Source of the DNA: a virus
Strand: one strand, 5' to 3'
DNA: 64,000 nt
IMG/VR virus record: IMGVR_UViG_3300044713_000064
Location: 1 to 64,000 of that record
This document shows, one piece after another, positions 39,357-47,350 of the stretch; position 1 is the stretch's first letter; every line of letters starts with the position of its first letter. The notes beneath the pieces were generated by a model, which made no database searches, was not told the origin of the DNA, and saw only the letters and a program-made list of their open reading frames with translations. The position numbers and the translations under genes are program-made.

Positions 39357-41044
39357 ACCTCCCCAAGATCGAGTACCAGACCGAGAGCCTCCCGGTTCTG
39401 GCGATGAACTGGAAGCAGCCCGAGTATGCGGCAATCTTCCGGGCGCGGCTCGAGAACCTTGATCGGATCCGAGAGCATCCGGAGATCGTTCCGGAGCTCA
39501 AGGCCTATTACGCCGCCCATCCCGCAGATTTCATTAACGACTTCGGCGTCACGTTCGACCCTCGCCAGGCAGACATCGGACAGCCCACGCTGTTGCCCTT
39601 CATTCTGTTCCCGCGCCAGCGTGAATGGATCGACTGGGTGATGGACCGGTGGAAGAATCGTCGACCTGGCCTGTGCGAAAAGTCCCGCGACATGGGCGTA
39701 TCGTGGTTGGCGCTTTCGCTCTCATGCACCCTGTGCCTATTTCATGATGGAATCGCGATCGGCTTCGGATCCCGGAAGACGGAATACGTTGACCGGATAG
39801 GCACCTTCAAGCCGCTCCTGCCGAAGGGGCGGATGTTCATGGAACACCTGCCCGAGGAGTTCCGTGGCGGGTTCGTCCCCTGGCGCGATGCGCCATACAT
39901 GCGAATCACGTTCCCCGAGACCGGCTCCATCATCGCTGGCGAAGGCGGTGATGACATCGGCCGCGGAGACCGTACGACTCTGTATTTCTTCGACGAGGAA
40001 GCCCACCACCCGCGCCAGGAGCTCGTAGCAGCTGCTCTATCGCAGACGACCAATTGCCAGATCGGCATGAGCTCGGTCCGCGGCATGAACAACCTGTTCG
40101 CGCAGAAGCGATGGGGCGGCAAGATTGACGTCTTCATCTTCGATTGGCGCGAGGATCCGCGCAAGGACGAGGCCTGGTACGAGCGCCAATGCGAGGATCT
40201 GGATCCGGTCATCGTCGCCCAGGAGATCGACCGGGATTATTCGGCCTCGATCCATGGTGTGGTCATCCCAGGCCTATGGGTGCGCGCGGCGATCGACGCC
40301 AAGAAAAAGCTCGGCATCGCGCCGTCCGGGAAGAAGGGCGTTGCGTTCGATGTCGCCGACGAAGGAGACGACAAGAACGCGATCGCGCGCTGCGAGGGAA
40401 CCGAGGTAGTCGAGACTGACGAGTGGAGCGGCAAGGGCGGCGATATCTTCTCGTCGACGGAATACGTCTTCGACGTCTGCGACGAAAACGGGTACACCGA
40501 GTTCCGGTACGATGCCGACGGCATGGGCGCCGACGTCCGCGGCGACGCCAGGGTGATCAACGAGCGGCGGGTCAAGAACAAGGCACGGGTGATTCGGGCG
40601 ATCGGCTATCGCGGCTCGGAAGGGGTCTATGATCCGGAAGGGATCGTAGAGGGCACCATCGGGTCGGAGGGCGACGCCGGCCGCACGAATCAGGACTATT
40701 TCGGGAACCACAAGGCGCAATCATGGTGGTCGTTGCGGAAGCGGTTCCAGCGGACCTATCGCTGGGTCGAGACTGGGGTTGCCTGCGCGCCGGACGACAT
40801 CATCTCGCTGAATTCCGAGAATCCGAACCTGATGAAGTTGGTCGCGGAGCTGAGCCAGGCCACCTACAAGCAAAACGAGGTCGGCAAGATCATCATTGAA
40901 AAGAAGCCGGCCGGCCGGAAGAGCCCGAACCAAGCCGACGCGGTCGTGATCCATTACGCACCGATGGAGCAACCGCCGGTCGAGATCACGATGGACATGC
41001 TGAGGCAGATCGCGCAGGCAGGCGCGCCGCAACGGAGACGGTAA
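39353..41044 (+). CDS. terL: Terminase large subunit
   Basis: 563 aa from GTG 39353 (GTGA overlap with the HNH gene). ATPase: Walker-A-like CEKSRDMGVSW (about 108-118), Walker B LYFFDEEAHH (210-219), coupling region QIGMSSVRGMNN. Nuclease (RNase H-like): acids in VAFDVADEGDDKN (333/336), RYDADGMGAD (387/389) and PNQADAVVIHY near the end. It cuts the concatemer and pumps DNA into proheads through the portal encoded at 43143. Full length for the family. Confidence 0.92.
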   Translation: MNLPKIEYQTESLPVLAMNWKQPEYAAIFRARLENLDRIREHPEIVPELKAYYAAHPADFINDFGVTFDPRQADIGQPTLLPFILFPRQREWIDWVMDRWKNRRPGLCEKSRDMGVSWLALSLSCTLCLFHDGIAIGFGSRKTEYVDRIGTFKPLLPKGRMFMEHLPEEFRGGFVPWRDAPYMRITFPETGSIIAGEGGDDIGRGDRTTLYFFDEEAHHPRQELVAAALSQTTNCQIGMSSVRGMNNLFAQKRWGGKIDVFIFDWREDPRKDEAWYERQCEDLDPVIVAQEIDRDYSASIHGVVIPGLWVRAAIDAKKKLGIAPSGKKGVAFDVADEGDDKNAIARCEGTEVVETDEWSGKGGDIFSSTEYVFDVCDENGYTEFRYDADGMGADVRGDARVINERRVKNKARVIRAIGYRGSEGVYDPEGIVEGTIGSEGDAGRTNQDYFGNHKAQSWWSLRKRFQRTYRWVETGVACAPDDIISLNSENPNLMKLVAELSQATYKQNEVGKIIIEKKPAGRKSPNQADAVVIHYAPMEQPPVEITMDMLRQIAQAGAPQRRR

Positions 41045-41262
41045 TGGGGCGGAAATCTCGCAGGCATTTGAGCGAATCGAATCTGGCTGGGATGATCGAG
41101 AGCTATCGCGCCGGCGAGAAGGTGTCGGTGATCTGCGTTTTGTTCGATGTGGACCAGAAGACGCTGTGGCGGCGGATGCGGCGGGCAGGCGAGCCGGCGC
41201 GGAAATGTGGGAATAGGCCGCGGATTCCTGTGGACACGGGGGACAAATCTCCCTATGTGTAA
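41044..41262 (+). CDS. Small helix-turn-helix protein
   Basis: 72 aa; TAATG overlap with terL. HLSESNLAGMIESYRAGEKV, SVICVLFDVDQKTLWRRMRR: a resolvase/Myb-like helix-turn-helix. It ends VDTGDKSPYV in DNA (GTGGACACGGGGGACA) resembling the origin repeats. Could be a regulator of late genes or a second DNA-binding packaging factor. Confidence 0.6.
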   Translation: MGRKSRRHLSESNLAGMIESYRAGEKVSVICVLFDVDQKTLWRRMRRAGEPARKCGNRPRIPVDTGDKSPYV

Positions 41263-41334
41263 TTCACGCGGGGAGCCAATGTCCGCGGACCTCCATGCTG
41301 GCGGTGGGCCCTCCAAGTCGCCGCTGGCAACGAA

Positions 41335-41371
41335 GGCGGCCGAGAAAGCGCCCCCAGCTCGGCCGCCTTTT
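41335..41371 (+). terminator. Strong intrinsic terminator after the terminase operon
   Basis: GGCGGCCGAG (41335-41344) pairs perfectly with CTCGGCCGCC (41358-41367), 13-nt loop, then TTTT. Flanking AA/TT extend it. It closes the packaging operon. Confidence 0.85.
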
Positions 41372-41400
41372 CGTTTCACGATAAACATTTCCTCCGTCTA

Positions 41401-41560
41401 GGAGCTTACGCGCGGAAGGCAAAAGACGGTGCGACACCTGCATAGTGGTGTGGCTTAGGGAAGGACTGGCGGCCTTCGGGTGCGGCCCAGCGGTGGAGAG
41501 AACCGGTCCCTGCTATTCATTTCGGAGCCAGTATAACGGGGCAAATAAGGGCAATCACAA
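41401..41560 (+). other. Leader with structured element E1 before small genes
   Basis: 160 nt without a supported gene. GCCTTCGG (41472), GAGAGAACCGG (41496), and TATAACGGGGC (41532) are shared in order with 42019-42180. GC-rich arms (GGACTGGCGGCC...GCGGCCCAG) could fold. TATAAC may be a -10 box for the gene at 41561, though no -35 is clear. Confidence 0.4.
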
Positions 41561-41734
41561 ATGAACGTCGGAGAGTTGAGAGAGGCGCTAAAGGGCGTAA
41601 CCGATGACACGCCGATCGCTTTTGGGACCGACTGGATTGGAGAGTGGAAGAACGCTACTGAGGCTAAGGTCCGATGGGTCGTTCCTGGGCGGGATGGCTG
41701 CGCTTGGGCCAAAACTCGGAAGGGAACCAGATGA
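41561..41734 (+). CDS. Small unknown protein
   Basis: 57 aa; AAGGGCAATCACAA precedes ATG 41561. NVGELREALKGVTDDTPIAF, then WIGEWKNATEAKVRWVVPGR. The opening is like the short phage proteins with MTVGELIxxLxxxDPD. Stop overlaps the next start (ATGA). Confidence 0.6.
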   Translation: MNVGELREALKGVTDDTPIAFGTDWIGEWKNATEAKVRWVVPGRDGCAWAKTRKGTR

Positions 41735-42018
41735 GTTATTCGATTTCAGCGACGGCTGACACCAAGGAAGACGCCGCCCGGCAGATCAAGGAGCGGTTCG
41801 ACGCCATCGTGGTATCGCAGCCGAGCCATGCCGCGGACAAGGAAGCGGCGCTCGCTGCGGCCGGCGCCTTCATCGACCTCCTTGCGGATCCGCCTCAGGG
41901 CCATGAGGTCTACGTGAGCATGTACGGCTCGCTGAGTTGGCATCACGAGACCCCAGAAGAGTTCATCGCCGCCGGCTGCTCTGTCAGCGTCTCGCTGCGC
42001 AAAGTCGGCGGAATCTGA
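41731..42018 (+). CDS. Conserved small protein
   Basis: 95 aa; GAAGGGAACCAG precedes ATG 41731. MSYSISATADTKEDAARQIK, AIVVSQPSHAADKEAALAAA, EVYVSMYGSLSWHHE, FIAAGCSVSVSLRK. A two-layer alpha/beta fold seems likely; homologues are common in phages. Function unknown. Confidence 0.65.
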   Translation: MSYSISATADTKEDAARQIKERFDAIVVSQPSHAADKEAALAAAGAFIDLLADPPQGHEVYVSMYGSLSWHHETPEEFIAAGCSVSVSLRKVGGI

Positions 42019-42362
42019 ATAGGTTGGCGGCCGGGGACGCCCGGCTAGACGGTACTGAGGGTCCGGGTCCACGCTGGTGTAGTGAAGCGGGTAGCCTTCG
42101 GTGTTCGTGACGCCAACGTAAGGTTCTGACGGCGGCGTGAGAGAATCGCCCGCCAGCATCCCGGACTATAACGGGGTTCAGTCGCCCGCTCTGGTCACAG
42201 CGCACGGACTGTCGGGAAAATCATGTCCGTTAAGCCGGTTTGAGACCGGCCCGTCAGGAAGCGGCCCCGGTACGCCAGCCCGCCGGGGCCGTTGCTTTTG
42301 GCGGCGTGCCATGGTTGATTGCGTTTTCAAACTTGAAATCAAATCAAGTGAGGATCGGGGTC
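42019..42362 (+). other. Non-coding stretch with element E2, hairpins and a terminator
   Basis: 344 nt. 42019-42180 holds element E2, matching E1 in GCCTTCGG (42090), GAGAGAATCG (42140) and TATAACGGGG (42167). GCCGGTTTGAGACCGGC (about 42234-42250) folds into a hairpin, followed by the terminator at 42262. A minus-strand frame covers part of it but has no ribosome site. Confidence 0.45.
42262..42298 (+). terminator. Intrinsic terminator
   Basis: CGGCCCCGG (42262-42270) with CCGGGGCCG (42283-42291), 12-nt loop, followed by TTGCTTTT. Ends the transcript of the two small genes at 41561-42018. Confidence 0.75.
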
Positions 42363-42590
42363 ATGGCCTTTATCAACATCGACGCGCCTGGCAACGGCTT
42401 CAACCGGCACGCCGTCCGGACCATCCAGAAGCGCGCCGGCGCGGAGGACCGCAAGGCCGCTGCGGAGGCCCGCCGCGCCCGCCGGAACGCCACGCGCGCA
42501 CCTGAGCCCGTCTCTCGCCCCATCTGGTCGACCGCCTGTGACAGCATGGCGGATCTGGACCTGCCGCCGACCGCGGTCACCGCCCGCTAA
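42363..42590 (+). CDS. Small basic protein
   Basis: 75 aa; GAGGATCGGGGTC precedes ATG 42363. FINIDAPGNGFNRHAVRTIQ, RAGAEDRKAAAEARRARRNA, IWSTACDSMADLDLPP. A basic helix suits nucleic-acid binding. Lies between two terminator hairpins. Function unknown. Confidence 0.55.
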   Translation: MAFINIDAPGNGFNRHAVRTIQKRAGAEDRKAAAEARRARRNATRAPEPVSRPIWSTACDSMADLDLPPTAVTAR

Positions 42591-42631
42591 CGCGGCTTGA
42601 ATCCATCCGACTTTGCAGATAGAAAATGAAA

Positions 42632-42661
42632 GCCCGGCTCGAGTTTGCGACTCGGCCGGGC
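42632..42661 (-). terminator. Terminator hairpin for the minus-strand gene 42701-42943
   Basis: GCCCGGC-t-CGAGT, loop, ACTCG-GCCGGGC: 12 bp with one bulge. On the minus strand TTTCATTTTC follows, 40 nt after the stop of the gene at 42701. Its presence supports that gene. Confidence 0.6.
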
Positions 42662-42700
42662 AAATCCGCAGGCATCCTTGGCAGGGTTTGCGGAAGTTGG

Positions 42701-42943
42701 TCAGATCTTTGAATAGACGCAAGCATGCTCTTTTTCAAGATCAAAATGTTCAAAGATGTTCAAAAAGTTCAAAGATGCCTGCCAGCCCGGCTGCCGCCGA
42801 TTGAGCCTCGGATCATCCTTCATCGCAAAGCGAGCCTCGCCGTAGAACGGAGCGAGGGAGTAACGACGAGCGGGAACTTCACCTTCCGACCGTGATCGAT
42901 TGCCGCCAAGGGGATCGATTGGAAACTGAGGCAAGTACGGCAT
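42701..42943 (-). CDS. Putative small Arg/Pro-rich protein on the opposite strand
   Basis: 80 aa; ACAGGAAACAAAA precedes ATG 42943. PYLPQFPIDPLGGNRSRSEG, PARRYSLAPFYGEARFAMKD, LNFLNIFEHFDLEKE. The LNFLNIFEHF part is encoded by the antisense of GTTCAAA repeats. A terminator follows. Isolated minus gene between terminase and portal modules; function unknown. Confidence 0.45.
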   Translation of the reverse strand: MPYLPQFPIDPLGGNRSRSEGEVPARRYSLAPFYGEARFAMKDDPRLNRRQPGWQASLNFLNIFEHFDLEKEHACVYSKI

Positions 42944-43275
42944 TTTTGTTTCCTGTTTGCGGGAGAGTGATTCGCAAGCCCGGGCGGCTGGCCCCCGATA
43001 TCATGGGCACCTCAGCTATACTCGCTGCCACCCTCGGGGTGGAATGCTTGGTACCTCAACCGCATGGCATAGATGCCGGGTCTTGCGGAAGGACGGCTAT
43101 GCCTTTAACAGTTCAAAGAATGTTCAAAGCCGGGGCGATTCGATGGCGCGTGGCGGATTTAGGAAAAACAGCGGGCCGAAGCTTGATGCAGATGGAAAGG
43201 CATTGAAGCCGTACAAGCGTCGCGATGGTGAAAGTTCAGAGAGTTCAAACGGGGAAAGTTCAAACGTTGTTCAAA
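42748..43275 (+). repeat. Array of GTTCAAA words between terminase and portal
   Basis: GTTCAAA at 42748, 42758, 42767, 43111, 43122, 43243, 43258 and 43269, plus GTTCAGA at 43234, all in the same direction. A 7-mer should occur by chance far less than once in 528 bp on one strand. They group as 3+2+4. Position suggests a packaging (pac) site, a binding site for a small DNA-binding protein, or a regulatory array over the portal start. Confidence 0.65.
42944..43142 (+). other. Leader region before the portal gene
   Basis: 199 nt. The portal frame is open through it from 42957, but the residues are not portal-like and the first well-placed ATG is 43143. It holds GC-rich arms (AAGCCCGGGCGG, CCACCCTCGGGGTGG hairpin near 43030) and two GTTCAAA words. 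No clear promoter. Confidence 0.4.
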
Positions 43276-46091
43276 TGCGCGCGGCCAAGGCTGTGCCGGC
43301 CGAGTCAAAGGCCGAAGATGGCCCCGCGATCGATCCTCGCGCATGGGCGATGATGCTCCCCGAGATCGAGGAGATCAGCCGGCGGTACTCGTCCAAGAAA
43401 GAGCGGACATCGGCCGACAACCCGTTCCAGCTGCCGGCGTTCCCCAAGGCCGCGGTTCCAACCGATCCCAAGCTTCAGATGGCGCAGGACAGCGCCTTGA
43501 CGGCCAATCTGGGGTTTGCCTCGAATCAGTGGCTCGCCGGCGGGGATGGCGGATTCGCCGGCGAAGGCTTCATGTTCTTGGGCTACACCTATCTCTCGGA
43601 ACTCGCGCTGCGCCCCGAGTACCGCGTCATGGCCGAGACGATCGCCGATGATGCCACCCGGAAGTGGATTGATTTCGACGTCGTGGGCGATGAGAAGAAG
43701 CAGCAAGAGGACCGCGAGAAGGACCCGGCCGGATACGATGAGCGCATGGCCGATCCGGCCGAGCGCAAGAAGCGCGTGGATGGCGCCGGCAAGACCGACA
43801 AGGTCAAGGCGCTGCAGGACGACCAGCTGCGCCTGGCGGTCAGGGACCGCTATTACGAGCAGGCGCGCAACGGCGGATTCTTCGGCCGCTCGCATCTCTT
43901 CCACGACATCCGAACCAATTCCAAAGACAGCGGAGACGACCCGAATCTTGAGGAACTCAAATCATCGATCGGCGACGGCCGTGATGCGGCGAGCAAAAGC
44001 AAAGTTCCGATCGGCTCATTCAAGGCGCTGAAGACTATCGAGCCCATGTGGGCCTATCCGCTGATGTACAACGCTGCGTTCCCATGGCGCCAGGACTGGT
44101 ACAATCCGCAAGTCTGGTACGTGAACGGTCAGGAGTTTCACGGCTCGCGGCTGCTCACGTTCATCCCACATCCGGTGCCGGACATGCTCAAGCCGGCTTA
44201 TGCGTTCGGCGGGCTGAGCCTGACGCAGATGGCCAAGCCATACGTCGATCGCTGGATCACGACCGTCTCGAGCGTCAACGCGCTGATCCACTCGTTCTCG
44301 GTCATGGTGTTAGCCACCGATCTGTCGACGCTGATGCAGCCGGGCAACATGGCCCCGCTGATGGCGCGCGTGGCGATGTTCAATATGTTCCGCGACAACC
44401 AGGGCACGTTCGTCATCAACAACAAGACGGAAGATTTCAAGAATGTCAGCGCTTCGCTGGCCGGCCTGCACGAGCTCCAAGCTCAAGCTCAGGAGCACAT
44501 GGCTTCGATCAACCGCATTCCGCTTGTCAAATTCACTGGGATTCAACCATCAGGCTTGAACGCATCGAGTGAAGGTGAGATCGAAGTTTATGACGACACG
44601 ATCGGAGCGTATCAGGCGCGCGTGCTCGATGGCAACCTTCGCACGACGATAAATTTCGAACAACTGTCGTTATGGGGCGAGATCGATCCTGAGATCACGC
44701 ATCGATGGCAGGAACTCCGCCCGATGACCCAGGCCGAGCGCGGCCAGAAGCAGAAGGATGATGCAGACACCCGTCAGAAGTACGTCGACATGGGGTCTTT
44801 CTCGCCGCAGGAAATCCGCAAGATCGCGATAGAGGATCCGGAATTGCCGTTTGGTGGGCTGGATCCAGACGACGCTCCGGAGCCGCCGGCCGAAGAGGGC
44901 CTGCTCGGGCCAGGCGCCGGCTCTGCGGCGACCGAGTTCGAGAAGGAAGCCAGCGGCCAAGGCGGCGAATCAGATCAGGGAGGCGGGGCTAGCGATGCCG
45001 TCCTCCCTTTCCTCGCGGGCGACGCTGAGTTCGTGGAATCGGAGCACCCGCGCGCACCGGACGGCAAGTTCGGAAGTGGCGGCGGAACCTCAGCGCCGGC
45101 CGGGCATCCCCATGGGAGCACGCCGAAATTCCACGCAATGGTCACGAAGCACAAGATCCCAGAGGCGGCCAGTGACGTCGCTAAGTCGGCGCGCGCTCTG
45201 AAACAAAAGCAGGGCACCGTTGCCAAATACGCCAAGTACATCGCGGTGATCAATGAGAAGGTGAACGAGATCACCAATTCGCAGTCTGATTCGGACCAAC
45301 TCATTTCGCTGCAAGGGATCGCCGAAGCTCCGACACCCGACGAAATTAACGATTACGCGCGCGGGTTGGTCCGGGAGGGCAAGGTCAAGGACGTCCTGGG
45401 ATTCGAAGACGACAAGGAGGGATTCAAGGACTTGATGCAGGAGCTCAGCCCGCAAGAGAAGCAAGACCTGATGATGCTCAAGGGGCGGCTGGAAGCGCTT
45501 TACCCGAAGGCGTTTGAAGCCGCGAAAGAAACCCGGAAGCTCGCGCTCGAGACTGAGAAGGCGATGAAGGTCATGCGGAAGCGGATTGAGAAATCACCGA
45601 TGTACGATGATTTCGAAGATCAGGACGACGTCGAGCATCTCTATGCGGATCGGATGGCGATGATCTCTGAGGATAACCCGGAAGACCTCGACGATCTGAT
45701 CGGGATCACGAGCTATCTCGCTGATGAGCCAATATCGGCCGAATATGCCGAGATTCTCCAGGGTCAGAAGGATGACATCGATGAATCGGCCGCCGAGCGG
45801 AGACGGTTCGACGCTCTCTCAGAAGAGGAGCAGGCGAAGGAATTGGCGGAAAAGGCCGAGAAAGAGCGGCTTGATAAGGCGATGGAGGACAAGCATCGCG
45901 AATTGACGATTGAGATCGCCATGCGGGACGGCTGGAAACCGGAATTCAATGACATCGGCAGCGTGACGAATCGGCCTGAGAGCGTGAAACAGGTCGCGTC
46001 ATCGCCGACCAGCATCGGGAAAATGTACCGGTTCCTTCAGAAATCAGGCGTTGAGATCCCCGAGGCCGGGAAGCGGTTCCTGGATTGGTGA
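43143..46091 (+). CDS. Portal protein (DUF1073-like) with N- and C-terminal extensions
   Basis: 982 aa from ATG 43143. It begins MARGGFRKNSGPK, a basic motif usual at the start of small terminases, followed by Ser-rich linker. Residues about 95-620 are portal-like (SELALRPEYRVMAETIADDA, TRKWIDFDVVGDE, FFGRSHLFHDIR, QLSLWGEIDPEITHRWQEL). At about 632, ESEHPRAPDGKFGSGGG opens a 350-residue acidic, helical C-terminus (EVKxIAEAPTPDEINDYARG-type helices, AEKAEKERLDKAMEDKHREL) that may act as an internal scaffold. Usual DUF1073 portals are about half this length. It forms the DNA channel and docks the terminase. Confidence 0.8.
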   Translation: MARGGFRKNSGPKLDADGKALKPYKRRDGESSESSNGESSNVVQMRAAKAVPAESKAEDGPAIDPRAWAMMLPEIEEISRRYSSKKERTSADNPFQLPAFPKAAVPTDPKLQMAQDSALTANLGFASNQWLAGGDGGFAGEGFMFLGYTYLSELALRPEYRVMAETIADDATRKWIDFDVVGDEKKQQEDREKDPAGYDERMADPAERKKRVDGAGKTDKVKALQDDQLRLAVRDRYYEQARNGGFFGRSHLFHDIRTNSKDSGDDPNLEELKSSIGDGRDAASKSKVPIGSFKALKTIEPMWAYPLMYNAAFPWRQDWYNPQVWYVNGQEFHGSRLLTFIPHPVPDMLKPAYAFGGLSLTQMAKPYVDRWITTVSSVNALIHSFSVMVLATDLSTLMQPGNMAPLMARVAMFNMFRDNQGTFVINNKTEDFKNVSASLAGLHELQAQAQEHMASINRIPLVKFTGIQPSGLNASSEGEIEVYDDTIGAYQARVLDGNLRTTINFEQLSLWGEIDPEITHRWQELRPMTQAERGQKQKDDADTRQKYVDMGSFSPQEIRKIAIEDPELPFGGLDPDDAPEPPAEEGLLGPGAGSAATEFEKEASGQGGESDQGGGASDAVLPFLAGDAEFVESEHPRAPDGKFGSGGGTSAPAGHPHGSTPKFHAMVTKHKIPEAASDVAKSARALKQKQGTVAKYAKYIAVINEKVNEITNSQSDSDQLISLQGIAEAPTPDEINDYARGLVREGKVKDVLGFEDDKEGFKDLMQELSPQEKQDLMMLKGRLEALYPKAFEAAKETRKLALETEKAMKVMRKRIEKSPMYDDFEDQDDVEHLYADRMAMISEDNPEDLDDLIGITSYLADEPISAEYAEILQGQKDDIDESAAERRRFDALSEEEQAKELAEKAEKERLDKAMEDKHRELTIEIAMRDGWKPEFNDIGSVTNRPESVKQVASSPTSIGKMYRFLQKSGVEIPEAGKRFLDW

Positions 46092-46304
46092 GGATCAGCG
46101 AGGCTTGATTGAGCTCATTGCAGCGCGGCCGATATACTCGGCATAAGCCGGTGGGATCGCCTGGGTCATTCTCCGTTGTGTTCGATCACCAAACCATACG
46201 CCCTTCCGAAAATATGTCAATAGATCGCATCAATAAATCGTAGATATTTATCCCCGATTGTGCAATATGGGCGGAACGGCGATAATGACCGAATGGAGGT
46301 TCCA
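46092..46304 (+). other. Intergenic region after the portal gene
   Basis: 213 nt. It holds a plus promoter candidate (46258-46286), the motif GGGGATAAATATCTA on the minus strand (46241-46255), and a 24-codon minus frame (46095-46169, MTQAIPPAYAEYIGRAAMSS) whose GGAG is too close to its ATG to trust. AT-rich centre (46205-46250). Nothing else seen. Confidence 0.45.
46258..46286 (+). promoter_or_regulatory. Promoter candidate for the 46305 gene
   Basis: TTGTGC (46258-46263), 17 bp, GATAAT (46281-46286). Start near 46293, giving a leader of about a dozen nt that still includes GGAGG before ATG 46305. The best sigma70-like match in the late region. Confidence 0.5.
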
Positions 46305-47204
46305 ATGACTGACCCGGCAATCCACGATGCGGCCTCGCGCCAGGCGAGCGGGCCATCCGACGCCATCCGAGACGCGCACGACAATCTCAAGGCGGGGATT
46401 GAGATCATGGGATGCGTTCATGACATCCCGCCCCAGATCCACAAAGCCATGCACGCGCTGAGCTATGCGGTGAAGGTGGCCGACCCGCCTCCATCCAACT
46501 GGCGCGATGTCGTTCGCGGCTGTCAGCATGACATGGGATTCGATCGCGAACTTGGTCCCGTTGGATGCGATCTTGATGCGGAAGGGCGCGGTGGATGCGT
46601 CTGCGCTGGGATCCACGCGGCATTGAAAACGCTTGAGGCCGCTGCGTCCAACGTCACCCAGCGCGGAAAGCCAGTTGCGTGGCGATGGCGACCTCGTGGC
46701 GCGGTTAATTGGATCTATGATCCGACCGCCGAATGGCGTAGCCAGCAGAAAGGCGCCGATATCGACATTGAACCGCTCTATTCGGATCCTTGCGCCGTGA
46801 TATCGCAGCACGCACTTGTTGCCCCACGGGCTGCCAACGCCAAGGCAGAGTCGTTGCGGGAGGTTCGAAACGATCTTCGAAAGTTAGCAATAGTACAGCA
46901 CGAACGACAAGCATCAGGCGGACTTTTTATAAAAAATGGCAGATCGTGCAGAATTTGCAAAGGGGCATGGACGAATAATGGTCCCGAATTTCATGCGCTG
47001 ACTTGCACTGCTGTCCCTCTTGAGGAGGCCATTGCCGCCCCTCCCGCCGTGGACAGAGCGATGATCGAGGCGGGAAAGCAAGCTCGGTTCAAACATGGAA
47101 AAGGCGGATGGTTCGGGGTTACACCAGATCACAATAATCCCGATTCCTTCGAATATCGGACCATCTACGCCCTCGCCGATGCCAAGGGGGATGGGAAGCC
47201 ATGA
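46305..47204 (+). CDS. Unknown protein with Cys motifs
   Basis: 299 aa; GGAGGTTCCA precedes ATG 46305. N-terminal helices (AIRDAHDNLKAGIEIMGCVH), a Cys-containing centre (GCQHDMGFDRELGPVGC, GRGGCVCAGIHAAL), then VAWRWRPRGAVNWIYDPTAE and GKGGWFGVTPDHNNPDS. Another Cys pair: SCRICKGAWTN. The mixture of WRWRPRG and lists of ORF-typical motifs is common in prophage proteins of unknown role. Not a virion family I know. Confidence 0.55.
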   Translation: MTDPAIHDAASRQASGPSDAIRDAHDNLKAGIEIMGCVHDIPPQIHKAMHALSYAVKVADPPPSNWRDVVRGCQHDMGFDRELGPVGCDLDAEGRGGCVCAGIHAALKTLEAAASNVTQRGKPVAWRWRPRGAVNWIYDPTAEWRSQQKGADIDIEPLYSDPCAVISQHALVAPRAANAKAESLREVRNDLRKLAIVQHERQASGGLFIKNGRSCRICKGAWTNNGPEFHALTCTAVPLEEAIAAPPAVDRAMIEAGKQARFKHGKGGWFGVTPDHNNPDSFEYRTIYALADAKGDGKP

Positions 47205-47350
47205 GACACTGGCCGCCAGAGCGATTCGAGCCCGCGCCAGCCCGCTCAGCGCATCGCCTGTCGGCCTTCGTCGGCTGGCTGATCATTTGTCTTGTTGGCG
47301 GCGCGATGATATCGGCGGCGCTGGCTATCTGTTACGGGAGGGCGTGGTGA
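47201..47350 (+). CDS. Small single-pass membrane protein
   Basis: 49 aa, ATGA overlap. Polar N-terminus (RHWPPERFEPAPARSAHRL) and one membrane helix (WLIICLVGGAMISAALAICY). Stop overlaps the next GTG. Function unknown. Confidence 0.55.
   Translation: MRHWPPERFEPAPARSAHRLSAFVGWLIICLVGGAMISAALAICYGRAW

Noticed and set aside
41279-41401. 40-codon frame with GGGGAGCCA before its ATG
   Set aside because: It runs through the perfect terminator hairpin at 41335-41371, so it is unlikely to be a real gene despite the ribosome-like site.
42019-42180. Possible tRNA in element E2 (GGGGTTCAGTCGCCC)
   Set aside because: The T-loop lacks the conserved A, and no acceptor stem or anticodon arm can be drawn.
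42748-43275. GTTCAAA words as a CRISPR array
   Set aside because: Repeats are only 7 nt and irregularly spaced, with no spacer/repeat structure and no cas genes.
43143-46091. Portal as an anti-CBASS (Acb1) protein
   Set aside because: DUF1073 portals are often annotated near that name, but no pair of HxT/HxS phosphoesterase motifs is visible.
46095-46169. 24-codon minus frame after the portal gene
   Set aside because: The peptide looks plausible, but GGAG lies only 1 nt from the ATG and there is no other support.
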